DNA of 64,000 nucleotides from assembly GCA_965153355.1 (NCBI GenBank), contig OZ231127.1:12648001-12712000 (forward strand), read 5' to 3'. Positions 34,301 through 44,091 of the stretch are shown here, piece by piece. How positions within the stretch are numbered: the first letter of the stretch is position 1; each line of letters opens with the position of its first letter. The position numbers and the translations under genes were made by a program. A model generated the notes under the pieces. That model was not told the DNA's origin. It worked only from the letters and a program-made list of their open reading frames with translations, and did not search any database. The stretch comes from Flaccisagitta enflata. Lineage: Eukaryota > Chaetognatha > Sagittoidea > Aphragmophora.

Positions 34301-37300
34301 TGTTCCGGGTAAACATTCCTTGCTAATTTCAGGGAACAACATCCATTGACTATGTTCAGTTTCAATTGTCTCTTCTTTACAGTCAAAATTGGTCCCATGA
34401 ACTGTCGTCATGTTTTTCCCTTTAAATTGCAGATTTTCTGAGGATTCCTCCAGTCTTGATTCAGCAGTATCTTCTCTGACGTTAGGCCAGTTATGAATGT
34501 CATGTTGTGCATCATCACTATCTTGTGTGGTTTCAGTCCATTCTTTATGCTTCCCTTCATCTTTAATCAAAAGTGGTTCAAAATTGCTTGTGTTGTCACT
34601 CTTCATTTCATTTATGGGGCAAATTTTGTCATCAATCTCAGCCTCAATAGTAGGATAGTCATCGTGATTCAGCATCTCAAAAGAAGCACATTTTTCTCTC
34701 TCATTCGATGAATCTGCTTGATTGAATATGCTTGAATTATCTTTGTTGTCCTCATCAATCTTGTCCTCCATTGATATTTCTTCCTCTTCCTTCACTTCCA
34801 GGACATCACTCACACAGCAGATACTTTCCAAGTCAGTAGGTTTTGGCACATGTTGTTCCCTAATAGGGTTATTGCTCATTTGAGAATCAGATTGATCAAC
34901 ATTCATTTCGTTACTTTCCTTCAGTTTAAAAGATGTCTCAAGGAAATGAGAAAAGACATCTGGGTCATCCTCAAGGATTTCAACCTCTAAATCAGATTGA
35001 AGGGATAAATCTCCCTCATTCATTTGAGCAAATTGGGCTGATGAGCAGGATATGATATTAAGGCCAATATCACCAGAATATGCAGATAAAAGCTCTCCAG
35101 GATCTTCAGTTGGACACCTATCAGGCTCTCCCATATTGAATAACTCTTGCCCAATAGTTACGTTTTTGATAACCAAGCTATCTTGAACATGTGAGCAATG
35201 AAGGATTGATAAATGTTCACTCTTAACAGTTTTACCTTTATTAGTGTGAGGCTCTTCCTCTTTGGGAAAGTCTTGGGGGGAGATATCATCATTTTCCTCT
35301 GCTCCTGTATTGCTCTCTCTCTTTCTTTCTGTGCATGTTGAAGGGTTATCATCAAAGTATTGAAGAGGCTCTACACCGCCGTGAAACTGAAGCTCATTGG
35401 ATACATCATGAGATTTTCTGGTAACATCCTGTGCAAGAATTCGGTGTAAAGGTAGTTCTGGTTCATCATCAGCAGATTGAGAGCAGACTAATGTTTTGCT
35501 CTTATCAGGGGAAATCATATCTGCTTCTTTAGGGTCGATATGCCTTGCCTCCTCAGGCTGATTGAAAATCATTTCATTGAAATCTAATCCTTTACTGTCC
35601 TCAGGACAAGAAAGATTCTGAAATTGATAGTCATGTTCATCCATCAACAGGCACCTATTTTCAAAATGAATATCCTTACCATTTTTCATGGAGTCTTTTG
35701 CTGCAAAACTATGTTCTGCATCCATTTGCAGATCAACATGTTTTTGAGGTAGTGGTATGTTATGATGAGAATCATCAGTTTCGATCTTGTGTTGTAGGTC
35801 ATTTAAGTGAGACTCAGCACCAACCTTATCATATTCTGTTCTTGTTGGTGTCGCTGATGCAAAAGATCTGGTAGGTACCTCGGTATTTTTCTTTGTGTCA
35901 TGAGTCTGAATTGCATATGAATATTCTATGAGTGGATCAACAAAAAATTTGTTGGTTTGTTGAAGCGGGAATTCACCAAATTCATCTTTACTTTCTTTTG
36001 AATGGTCCTTGCACAATATTCCATCTGGATCACTCATGTTGCTTGTAGAGTGCTCTGGAGTAATCTCAAGAGATCCAGGCTCAATCAATGCTTCACTAAT
36101 ATCATTGGAAGTTTTACATGTTTCACTAATGTCATTCAATTCATCCTGACGTAAACTTAGAGGGAAAGTATCCACACTATACTCAGCTCCTCCTGTGTCC
36201 TCTTGCTTTTCCATATTGCTTTTTAATGGGCCATTGCCTTCATTTCGCCAGGTATTTTCTGTTGCAAGGTCTTCATCTTTCATTGTGGAGTATCTGTTAC
36301 TTTCACCATGTTGTATTTCTTCATCATCCAGGGTTTCAATTACCCCTGAAATACATTCATCATAAATTTGCATACCAACATGCTTTGGTCTCTGCAATGT
36401 CTCTCCAGTCTCAAACTTATTGTCAATGGGTAATACAATTATTTCAATGTCTCTTCCAGTTTTTAATTCATCTTTAATGGGAACTTTTTTGTCATTTTTT
36501 TCTTCAACCCACTTTTCAAATGAGTAAGGCGTCTGAAGGAGTTGTGAATATTCACTGGAATCATCAGTCAGGATTTCCTGTTCTAATTCAACAGTAAAAA
36601 AATTAGAACCATTCTCAATTTTTTCTGTCATTATCTGTGTTTCTAATGCATATAATCTGGCAGATGACTCAGTCTTACTATCATTTGTTACTGCACTGTT
36701 GGACGGCTGGTATACCTCATCATTAGTATCATTGTTTGAATTCTCATTGGTATAAGTGTTGACACATTCGTCACTCTCTTCTCCATCTGGAAAGTGACTT
36801 TCACAAGAAAAAGTTTCATTCTCTTTGTCATTATGGACATTGGTATGTGAAATATGTTCTTGCTCATCAACAGAAGATTCAGAGTCGGTTTTGTTAAACT
36901 TGTCACATACCTTCTTACCATTTTCATTGATTATCTGCTCAAGATAATGATGATCAGAACTTTCTTCCTGTTTTTCTGCTTCATTTTTAGTCAGTTTGTC
37001 TAAAATTCCCATTTTTTCTTGCAAAGCACTATCATTCTGATTCAAGTGTTGCTCATCCACTGTGTGACAATCATCATCATATTGGCGTGATTCATCAATG
37101 GATTCTTTTTCATCTTCATATTTGTCAAAATATTCAAGAATAGGTGGTGACTTTGATTGAGATTTGATAATTTCAGAATTGCTATAAGAACTATTGGATT
37201 CATAAACATTTTCCCCATCAATTCGCACTTTTTTATATTCATTTTGTTTTTCCTCAGCTTCCAAATTCTGTTTATCTTTTGAACTTTTTCTTTCTTCCAT

Positions 37301-38101
37301 AAGATCAATTTGCTTTCTATCGTTCTGCTGTTCAACACAATCAGAATCTGGTTCTGGTTTTTCTGCGCACAAATTCAAAGGAACGGTTTCAGAGGAATGA
37401 TGATGGTCAAATGAACCCCCCTTAAGTAGATTTTCAGTGATATTCACCATGTTATCTTGTTCATCAATCCACTTCTGAATTGAGTATGGCTGTTGAAGTA
37501 ATTGCATGTAATCATCAAACTCATCTGCACCATCTTTCTTCGCCTGGCTAGAAAATGCCTCAGTCTCTGTGTCCTCTTCAACCTCTGAGCCTGTTTCTCT
37601 GAAGAGTAAGGTGCTCAAAGGATAAGATTGCCTGGTACTGTCCAGGGGAAGTTTAGGCACTCTACACTCTGTAACATCATCAGGATCATAATTGTTAACT
37701 GGCTGATGGAAACAAGAGTGGGAATGCTTATTGGTTTTTTCCACTGTTGTTTGCTCATACTCGGTAATCACATCAACTTTTATGCGTTTTACATGCAAAG
37801 TTGTGCCTTCATCACTCTCTTCTGCTTCTTCATAGTAATTGATCTGAACAGGGGGAATTTCCAAATGTGTTGAAGCAGTTGATGAAGAATCATCATCCCC
37901 ACTTATGTTTTCATCCTTTAAATCAAGTGTGGTTTCAAAAGTTCCTGTCTGTCTTGTCTCATCATTGTTGTTGTTTTGGTCAATATCTACGGAGTCATTA
38001 GCACTGACAAAGGGTCGTTTATTGTTTTTGTTCACCATCAAGGATTGCTCACTAGTTTTCTCCCCATGAGTGTGGTCTTCCAATTTCTTTGCACTTGCCA
38101 T
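31310..38101 (-). CDS. Gene 2, giant single-exon repeat protein, paralogue of gene 1
   Basis: One frame of 2,263 codons runs from ATG (38101, context ACGAAATGG) to TGA at 31310. An acceptor-like 'ccatagtcctcag' lies about 10 nt before the ATG, so a 5' UTR intron is likely. The first 1,430 residues are acidic and low-complexity, rich in Glu, Asp, Ser and Asn. They hold a degenerate module 'Y.QLLQ.PYS..KW..E' near residues 200 and 520, with a faint third copy near 1,050. Residues about 1,430-2,120 are the helical repeats shared with gene 1, with about 13 halves such as VLKELPIGAAKMKDLQ and VLEEIPIGVKDMMSLR. The C-terminus ends YKKYVSVVYHAPRS. No known domain is recognised and the function is unknown. 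These repeats are more diverged from each other than those in gene 1. Confidence 0.85.
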   Translation of the reverse strand: MASAKKLEDHTHGEKTSEQSLMVNKNNKRPFVSANDSVDIDQNNNNDETRQTGTFETTLDLKDENISGDDDSSSTASTHLEIPPVQINYYEEAEESDEGTTLHVKRIKVDVITEYEQTTVEKTNKHSHSCFHQPVNNYDPDDVTECRVPKLPLDSTRQSYPLSTLLFRETGSEVEEDTETEAFSSQAKKDGADEFDDYMQLLQQPYSIQKWIDEQDNMVNITENLLKGGSFDHHHSSETVPLNLCAEKPEPDSDCVEQQNDRKQIDLMEERKSSKDKQNLEAEEKQNEYKKVRIDGENVYESNSSYSNSEIIKSQSKSPPILEYFDKYEDEKESIDESRQYDDDCHTVDEQHLNQNDSALQEKMGILDKLTKNEAEKQEESSDHHYLEQIINENGKKVCDKFNKTDSESSVDEQEHISHTNVHNDKENETFSCESHFPDGEESDECVNTYTNENSNNDTNDEVYQPSNSAVTNDSKTESSARLYALETQIMTEKIENGSNFFTVELEQEILTDDSSEYSQLLQTPYSFEKWVEEKNDKKVPIKDELKTGRDIEIIVLPIDNKFETGETLQRPKHVGMQIYDECISGVIETLDDEEIQHGESNRYSTMKDEDLATENTWRNEGNGPLKSNMEKQEDTGGAEYSVDTFPLSLRQDELNDISETCKTSNDISEALIEPGSLEITPEHSTSNMSDPDGILCKDHSKESKDEFGEFPLQQTNKFFVDPLIEYSYAIQTHDTKKNTEVPTRSFASATPTRTEYDKVGAESHLNDLQHKIETDDSHHNIPLPQKHVDLQMDAEHSFAAKDSMKNGKDIHFENRCLLMDEHDYQFQNLSCPEDSKGLDFNEMIFNQPEEARHIDPKEADMISPDKSKTLVCSQSADDEPELPLHRILAQDVTRKSHDVSNELQFHGGVEPLQYFDDNPSTCTERKRESNTGAEENDDISPQDFPKEEEPHTNKGKTVKSEHLSILHCSHVQDSLVIKNVTIGQELFNMGEPDRCPTEDPGELLSAYSGDIGLNIISCSSAQFAQMNEGDLSLQSDLEVEILEDDPDVFSHFLETSFKLKESNEMNVDQSDSQMSNNPIREQHVPKPTDLESICCVSDVLEVKEEEEISMEDKIDEDNKDNSSIFNQADSSNEREKCASFEMLNHDDYPTIEAEIDDKICPINEMKSDNTSNFEPLLIKDEGKHKEWTETTQDSDDAQHDIHNWPNVREDTAESRLEESSENLQFKGKNMTTVHGTNFDCKEETIETEHSQWMLFPEISKECLPGTINSTKQTDEAHQEHSETPEEVIEKNAVDTAIYKKIEMSQARLDEAKSIPETNVIVTESSALSLSPTNRIVMGQNECYNSGDIASSADEMASQQKERLKQTILSNPLTFDLNSEIQQHQDANFVVDSLPLNFFSFPDSSYEKEEEKSLEEISEGNSKSNVSIENKLEHGKLLRPVLHDLLSRVEEFENERNQKNLLNQMKIEVLSELRQAVENSKQQREETKQRKSQMFKELQSGVTNMSQLKRSKLEVQDTLRSILPSLVQKIKEMEQEETKYEKVKRNQKEKHKEIMNEIPQSCQKMKQLKESKNSAQVSLRAIIRSLKEIVDVKLMEKEKLQKYMDGVKHKYEKVMEELPEGSNSMSEMKQKKHQQIQLSKELFKDLLQSVELMKKDADFRQFILEKKMILMEGIPSAATDMESFRQLRRTSMQDSLSLIESAANEMTELRLKKNEQILQSKPVNQELQIAFINWENEQAKKKSIKAIKDFAIASIPELVATIKKEKEINSERKSEVLKELPIGAAKMKDLQALKMNHAEMIKSIKLELLKSVQQLEKEQQLKASIRKAKKKLLDEVPFGSYSMSLLQEEKSHHIQLSKELHKELKCSADLMQKEALLRKDVNGKKRKCLQSIPNAVSKMTTFIQQKHAVIEKSSAYLSVLSGAAHEMSKLHNAKHQQVILSKPVMLALKIEVLRREEENIQQHFVQESKKQVIAEIPRVVNTIQRAKREELKKHSLVLEEIPIGVKDMMSLREKKMEQVELSKPVLLELLETALKRENEQIKRNSIKEIKDKIINEIPQIIENDMQIKEDIKKRKSLTLEELPSGVKNMDQLKQLKSDTQKSHGSILPSLEDNFGERGQYQKSLELNKKEQKILDFEDKISKVINNEELEIVSHQEQEMELQLKDFLEDKKKYDQFDIDSLFKKDKLNGKAPKIKSVKQDKKAGYVSKFQSSLTVYSHRACVPADTCSTGSSSSKEDKTVLVQDDPLNNYKKYVSVVYHAPRS

Positions 38102-38146
38102 TTCGTTTACCTGAGGACTATGGTAGACTCGACTGTGTTAATATGA

Positions 38147-38440
38147 AACAAGGCCGGATACACGGCTACCCTGGTCGCGTGCGGGTGGGCAGGAGCAGTG
38201 CTGGAGAAGGTCACAGGGGCATCTGGGCAGGAGCAGTATGCTCCAAAAGCTCAAAAACGTCGAAAAAGTGAAAAGGGTCCCACCGACAGGCCGACCGACC
38301 AACCAACCGACCAACCGACTTGTTTGACCGAAAATACGCAAAAAAGTCCCTTTTTTGAAAGTATTTTGGACGGACCGACCAACAGACCGACAGACTGACC
38401 GACAGAGCAAGGTGTAGAGTCGCCTACGCGCGACTAAAAA
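38147..38440 (-). mobile_element. Family A element (minus) beside the gene 2 start
   Basis: The head on the minus strand is TTTTTAGTCGCGCGTAGGCG. The tail is GCACGCGACCAGGGTAGCCG, then TGTATCCGGCCTTGTTTC. It starts about 46 bp upstream of the gene 2 ATG and would lie in the putative 5' UTR intron or the promoter. Confidence 0.8.
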
Positions 38441-38609
38441 TATAAGCAAGATATCTTTTAAGGCTTTGATTTTCTTGGGGTTTTTTTCATGTGAATTGCA
38501 TAGTTGAAATTACTTTTGAGATCAGAATATGACGTAAGGTAGTACACCTAGTAGGTATTCACTAAAAAGCGAGCATTTTTTTCCCAATGAAAGCCTCCCC
38601 TATAGCGTG

Positions 38610-39111
38610 TACACTTATTTTTTTTTATAAGAACCAAGTTTATAAGAACGTTAGGCTTCAAATCGTCAAAAATATAAGAACATGCTAAGAACATGGGAAG
38701 GCTTCATTTCTTGAAAAAATTAAGAACATTAGGCTTGAAATCTTAAAAATCTAAGAGCATTTTTTTTCTGTTTTTTTTTTAATCAATTGTTCTTTGTAAA
38801 TGGACAGACTCCATATCTTTTCTGTTCAGCAAATCATGTCTCACTTTATATAGCATATATTTTTCTACTTTCATTGATCTCAATTCATTTAAAATGTTTA
38901 AATCTACTTCTTTATTGTTTCATTGACATTTTCCTTTATTTTCCCCTTAATGACCAACTTAAAACTAATTAAGAACGTTCTTAATTGAAGGCTAAAAAGT
39001 GTGTTTGAATTAAGAACAATTTAAGAACGTTCAAGCCTTGAAACTGCTGAAAATTTAAGAACATTGAAGGCTTGCTCAAAAAATGACGTTCTTATAAAAA
39101 AAAAAAAGTGT
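38610..39111. mobile_element. MITE with TTAAGAACGTT internal repeats
   Basis: The left end TACACTTATTTTTTTTTATA, then 'agaac', is matched by the complement of 'gttcttataaaaaaaaaaaagtgta' at the right. The interior carries a dozen degenerate 'ttaagaacattaggctt' motifs on both strands. No coding capacity. Confidence 0.65.
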
Positions 39112-40230
39112 AGGAGCGGCGACGCAAAAATAGCGCGATAAATATGACGGATGCGCGGACATACGGAAAAAGAATGTCTTATGGAGAATGTAACACGCGA
39201 ATCAAAACATGTAATCAAGGCATTGATGGTTGCAAATGAGTGTCGAGCGATTTGAATGTTTTAATTGTTAATTTCTCATAGCTACAATGGTATTTTTTTT
39301 TCAAGCTTTCATGTTTAGAGCATTTTTCTTTTATTTTAATTTTTTTTTCTTTAAATCAACAAAAAAAATTCATCAAACGAAAATTCTGTACAAATTCTTT
39401 GATGTGATTTGACGACTTAAAAGATTCTTTGGCAGGTTAAAAAAGAAAAAAAGAAAACATTATATACACTTTCGGAAAATTTTGCTTTGATGTCAGACGA
39501 CGAGAAATTTGTTTTCAAACCTCAATAAGCAAAATTGAAGTTCAATGAGAGATTAAGGACACGGGGAAATTAAGTAAGCAACTTAAGTGGAGGAGGAGGA
39601 GGAGGAAGAGGAGAACAAGCGACTCAATAATCCGCTGTCGGTAGGTCTGTCGGTTGGTCACTGGTCATTCTATCGCGTGTTAGTTGGTTGGTCTGTCTTT
39701 TATCTGCAACACTTCGCTTTATAGAGGCGTCCATCAGGAAAATATCTCTGTAAGAGGGTCTGTCCGTCCATCCGTTACGCTTGCGCAAAAACCGCGTTTC
39801 CCGGCTGTTGGCCACGCTGAGATCCTGTGATGAATTATTTGCTACTCTGTCGTTTCACCTGTCTGTTAAGTGCTAAATTAACTACAAACAAAGACACATT
39901 CCGGACGCATCATTGCCCCAGCGGGCTTGTTTGATGTTTGTAGGTTGTGTTCTTTCATCACTACCCCTGCCCATTTGCCACTGATTTGGGTAGCAGTGTA
40001 TCCGGTCTTGTTTTTTTCTAAAAAGTGGTAGAAGTGGTGGCGGCGGATCAGGACCTGGCAGAGGAGGTTCAGATTCTTTTTAAGGAAAAGTGAAAGGTAA
40101 AATGAGAGAAATTAGAGAGAGGAAAACTTGATTTTTGGGGGGAAATTTCCATGACATTTTCATAATTGGTTCATTGATTGAGATTCGAGGTTCGGAAGCA
40201 AGTCATTTGAACTTTCTCTTTTTTTTTTTC
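39112..40230. other. Spacer with one family B element
   Basis: AT-rich sequence with a GGA repeat (39,590-39,613) and a decayed B-type element (about 39,720-39,932). Its tail, GGACGCATCATTGCCCCAGC, has a GCCC..GGGC stem followed by TTGTTT. No gene is seen. Confidence 0.5.
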
Positions 40231-40234
40231 ATAG

Positions 40235-40352
40235 GCAATTCTCTCCTTTCGGTAGTCCGTCCGTCCACGAAAACGCACATTACTTCCCTTGCCCCTCTTA
40301 CGCGGCGATATTGTATCCCCGGGTTACTTGTTCCCATGATTCTTCCTCATTT
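40235..40352 (+). mobile_element. Family C element, 5'-truncated
   Basis: 'gtccgtccgtcc' core followed by a C-type tail: 'acgcggcgatattgtatcc', a GTA-cccgg-TAC-like stem and TTGTTCCC. The head is missing. Confidence 0.5.
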
Positions 40353-40550
40353 TCTCACGTTAGTTTTCTCCTATTCAGAATGTTTTATTTCATTTTTTTT
40401 GTATCATTTTTGAAGAAGTTCCTCTAACTCTCATGACAGGGGTGTATGAAATTGAGTCGCTTTTGATCCCCTCCCCCTTTGCCTTCGATTTCCTCCCAAG
40501 CGACGGGTTGCGTCGCATTTTGAAATCTATGATTTTCTTCCCCATAGAGC

Positions 40551-42396
40551 AAAAAATCTTGAAAGAGTATGGGTCCGCGACTGGGGTCAATCAGCGTTGT
40601 CAAACGGCGTTGTCAAATGGCGTTATCAAACGGCGTTGTCAAACGGCGTTGTCAAACGGCGTTGTCAAACGGCGTTGACAAATGGCGTTGACAAACGGCG
40701 TTGACAAACGGCGTCGTCAAACGGCGTCGTCAAACGGCGTCGTCAAACGGCGTCGTCGAACGGCGTCGACATACGGCGTTGTCATACGGCGTTGTCATAC
40801 GGCGATGTCATACGGCGTTGTAATACGGCGTTGTAATACAGCGTTGTAATACAGCGTCGTAATACGGCATCGTTAAACGGCGTTGTCATACGGCGTTGTC
40901 ATACGGCGTTGTCATACGACGTTGTCATACGGCGTTGTCATACGGCGTTGTAATACGGCGTTGTAAAACGTATAACGGGTTTGTATAACGGGGTTGTATA
41001 ACGGGGTTGTATAACGGGGTTGTATAACGGGGTTGTATAACCGGGTTGTATAACCGGGTTGTATAACGGGGTTGTATAACGGGGTTGTATAACGGGGTTG
41101 TATAACGGGGTTGTATAACGGGGTTGTATAACGGGGTTGTATAACGGCGTTGTATAACGGCGTTGTAAAACGGGGTTGTATAACGGGGTTGTATAACGGC
41201 GTTGTAAAACGGCGTTGTAAAACGGCGTTGTAAAACGGCGTTGTAAAACGGCGTTGTAAAACGGCGTTGTAAAACAGCGTTGTAAAACGGCGCTGTAAAA
41301 CGGCGTTGTAAAACGACGTTGTAAAACGCCGTTGCCAAACTCCATTGTCAAAGGACATTGTCAAATGGCATTGTCAAACGGCAGTGTTGAATGGCATTGA
41401 CCAGTTAGCATGCTAAAATATTTATAAATCAAATTCATATGTTGAGTCCTTCCATTTAGGGACTACATACCAAGTTTCAACCAAATCGGTTGAAGAATGC
41501 CGAAGTTAAACACGTTTTTCACTTTTAGGCTTGTACGCTAGTTGGGTGGTAAGCTGGTTTGGCTGGTTAGCATGCTAAAATCTTTACAATTCAAATACAT
41601 ATGTTGAGTCCTTCCATTTAGAGACTACATACCAAGTTTCAACCAAATCGGTTGAAAAATGCCGAAGTTATGCACATTTTTCACTTTTAGGCTGGTAGGC
41701 TAGTTGGGTGGTAGGCTGGTTTGGCCGGTTAGCATGCTAAAATCTTTACAATTCAAATACATATGTTGAGTCCTTCCATTTAGTGACTACATACCAAGTT
41801 TCAACCAAATCGGTTGAAAAATGCTGAAGTTATGCACGTTGTTAACTTTTAGGCTGGTAGGCAAGTTGGGTGGTAGGCTGGTTTGGCCGGTTAGCATGCT
41901 AAAACCTTTACAATTCAAATACATATGTTGAGTTCTTTCATTTAGAGACTACATACCGAGTTTCAACCAAATTGGTTGAAAAATGACGAAGTTATGCATG
42001 TTTTTCACTTTTAGGCTGGTAGGCTGGTTGGGTGGTAGGCCGGTTTGGCCGGTTAACATGCTAAAATCTTTACAAATCAAATACATATGTTGAGTCCTTC
42101 CATTTAGAGACTACATACCAAGTTTCAACTAAATCGGTTGAAAAATGCCGAAGTTATGCATGTTTTTCACTTTTAGGCTGGTAGGCTGGTTGGGCCGGTT
42201 GGGTGGGTCAGATCCTAACATACGCATAGGATGTAAAGCAGCTTACCCTAGTACAACTTCCCTCCAAATATGAAGCAAATCGGTCAAGGCGTTCAAGAGT
42301 TAGCCTATTTTTAAAAGTGTGGACGACGACAACGACGACACCCACCCGCCTCGAATTATAGTCCGCGTCGGAATGGTATTCCGTCGCGGACAAAAA
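40551..42396 (-). mobile_element. Family F element with two tandem arrays
   Basis: On the minus strand the head is TTTTTGTCCGCGACGGAATA with the fold-back ATTCCGACGCGGAC, then a (GTCGTC)n stretch. Five units of exactly 162 bp follow ('cgaagtta' at 41,501, 41,663, 41,825, 41,987 and 42,149), then the 13-bp array. The tail at 40,572-40,581 is GTCGCGGACC, the complement of the head arm. It is 1.85 kb with no gene. Confidence 0.75.
40586..41395. repeat. 13-bp minisatellite, GTTGTCAAACGGC type
   Basis: About 60 head-to-tail copies of a 13-bp unit. Variants occur in blocks: GTTGTCAAACGGC, GTCGTCAAACGGC, GTTGTCATACGGC, GTTGTAATACGGC, GTTGTATAACGGG, GTTGTAAAACGGC. Because 13 is not a multiple of 3 and the unit lacks stops on the minus strand, all three minus frames stay open for 130-150 codons. 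These are not genes. Confidence 0.95.
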
Positions 42397-42587
42397 CAGT
42401 GTATTTAAAGTTAAGATAGTGTTAAATTGTGATTTACCAAACAGTTTTTCTGATTTGGTATTGTAAAAAGTTTTATTTTCCCCAAAGTTTCTTATTTTCT
42501 CTTTTTTCCTACTTTTATTTCCTTCCCCATCTCAAAACATACAGAACGATGGGAGCAAAGACGACCTAGACTGGAGGATAGTTTGTA

Positions 42588-42713
42588 CTAGGGATGTGGA
42601 AGCGACTGACCGCTTTTATTTTGGAGGATGGGATAGCTACTTGTATTTGTACTACAAAATGGAAGCGGAAGCGGTGGAAGCGGCATTAAAATTGACCGCT
42701 TCCACATCCCTAG
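42588..42713. mobile_element. Small nested MITE
   Basis: Inverted ends CTAGGGATGTGGAAGC...GCTTCCACATCCCTAG enclose about 95 bp rich in 'ggaagcgg'. It lies in the left arm of the larger fold-back. A decayed relative occurs near 365-415. Confidence 0.7.
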
Positions 42714-43165
42714 TTTATACGAATTTTAATTTCATTTGATGTATAAAAAAATTAAGATCTATGCTAATTAAAGGTTGCTTTATTGCGTGAATATATTGGT
42801 TTCTTTTCTCTTTTAACTTGTGATTTGACTTCATGAGGACTTCATTTTCCAATGTTCAAACCTAGCTTATCAGATCCGGCAAAAAATTTTACATAATATA
42901 AAGAAAAAATCAGCTAAATTGGACCATTTTTACAGGTTTTTATGCCTGTTTTAAACTTTTCCCAGATATTATTTCAAATAATTGTTCTTTTTAAAAAATA
43001 GCTGTAAACCCTGTAAAAATAGGTCGATTGGGCTGATTTTTTTTCAAATTCATAAAAAGATTTTTGCCTGATCTGATAGGCTAGGTTTGAACATCGAAAA
43101 ATGAAGCCCTGAGAAAAATTAATATATTTAAGCAATGAGGAACCTTTAAGTAGCATAGATCTCAA

Positions 43166-43373
43166 TTTTTAATCGCGTGCTTCATGACTACACCCCGCTT
43201 TTTTGGTCCGTTCATCGGTCCGTCGGTCTGTCCATCCATTCGTCACACTTTAATTTTTTTTGTTTCTGCAGTCTACGGCCTCACTGCTTCTGCCCAAGTG
43301 ATTTAGTGACCTCAAATAGGGCCCTTGTTCACCCACACACAACTGGGGTAGCCGTGTATCCGGCTTTGTTTTT
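43166..43373 (+). mobile_element. Family A element nested in a fold-back MITE
   Basis: The head is TTTTTAATCGCGTGCTTCAT, partly decayed. The core is GGTCCGTCGGTC. The tail is CACAACTGGGGTAGCCGTGT, then ATCCGGCTTTGTTTTT. The flanking arm sequence continues on both sides. Confidence 0.75.
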
Positions 43374-43536
43374 ATAAATCAAATAAAATTGAATTACTTA
43401 AAATCTATGCTCCAGTCTAGGTCGTCTTTGCTTCCATCGTACTGTAACTATATACAAGCCTGCTCAATGAGTCTCGATTGCGATGGCATATTTTTGTAAA
43501 ATTTTTTTTTTTACTCCAATGCTTTTTCGTTACTTA

Positions 43537-43726
43537 TTAGTCGCGTGCACGCGACTCTACACCCCACTTTGTCCTTCCGTCGGTTGGTCGGTCCGTTGGT
43601 CTGTCGGTCCTTCACACGTTTACTTTTTTTTCAATTTTATTCCTTTAATTCATTTCAATTTAGGGTATTCTAAGTCATTCTAAATGTATCTCTCGCACGC
43701 GACTTATGGATGTTGGCCTTGTTTTT
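43537..43726 (+). mobile_element. Family A element, first of a head-to-tail run
   Basis: The head is TTAGTCGCGTGCACGCGACT. The tail is GCACGCGACTTATGGATGTT, then GGCCTTGTTTTT, running straight into the TTTTTAG of the next element. Confidence 0.8.
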
Positions 43727-43985
43727 AGATGCGTCCTCGCATCTCTATAGGAGGGTTTGTCGGTCCGTCTGTCCGCCCGTCAACGGTCCGTCTGTAACGC
43801 ATGTGCGAAAAACGCATTTCTCAGCTGTTTTTGGTCATGGCGAGATCATGTACTGAATTAAACGATCAATACAAGTGTTTTGCAGCTTGTCTGTCAGTTC
43901 ATCAACATGTCACACACTATCAGCGCAAATTTCGCTCCATGTAAGGACACAGTCGGGACGCATTGTTGCCTCGTCGGGCTTTTTT
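43722..43985 (+). mobile_element. Family B element
   Basis: The head is TTTTTAGATGCGTCCTCGCA, which folds as GATGCG/CGCATC. The core is GTCGGTCCGTCTGTCC. The tail is GGGACGCATTGTTGCCTCGT with a GCC..GGC stem, then TTTTTT shared with the next element's start. Confidence 0.8.
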
Positions 43986-44091
43986 AGTCGCGTGCTACGC
44001 GACTCTATAAGCCACTTTTTGGTTGGTTGGTCCGTCGGTCAGTTGGTCCGTCGGTCCGTCCTTCCGTCACAAAACTGTTTTAAAGGTTTTT
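43981..44091 (+). mobile_element. Family A element, tail missing
   Basis: The head is TTTTTAGTCGCGTGCTACGC, followed by a GGTTGGTCCGTC core. It is cut short by the next element, which begins at 44,086. Confidence 0.75.

Larger units (their letters stand above)
40437..42540 (+). mobile_element. hAT-like MITE, family E, copy 3, split by an F element
   Basis: The left part (40,437-40,550) has the E end CAGGGGTGTATGAAATTGAG and the 'gccttcgatttcctcccaagcgac' interior. The right part (about 42,397-42,540) continues the E interior ('gtgtatttaaagttaagatagtgttaaattgtg', 'ccttccccatctc'). Family F (40,551-42,396) lies between. The E right end is missing; the copy stops where a fold-back MITE begins at 42,542. 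Confidence 0.7.
42542..43444. mobile_element. TA-flanked fold-back MITE with an insertion in each arm
   Basis: The ends are CAGAACGATGGGAGCAAAGA at the left and the complement of CAGTACGATGGAAGCAAAGA at the right, with TA outside both (42,540-42,541; 43,445-43,446). The arms are complementary over about 300 bp, with the centre near 42,967. The left arm is interrupted by a small palindrome with 'ctagggatgtggaagc' ends (about 42,588-42,713), the right arm by a family A element (43,166-43,373). It has the same terminal family as the MITE at 53,664-54,100. Confidence 0.8.

Noticed and set aside
40912-41364. Three overlapping minus-strand frames of 137-150 codons with a regular YNAVLQRRFTT-like repeat
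   Set aside because: They come from a 13-bp minisatellite read in all three phases. The protein periodicity (13 aa) follows from 13 x 3 = 39 nt, and there is no start or splice context.
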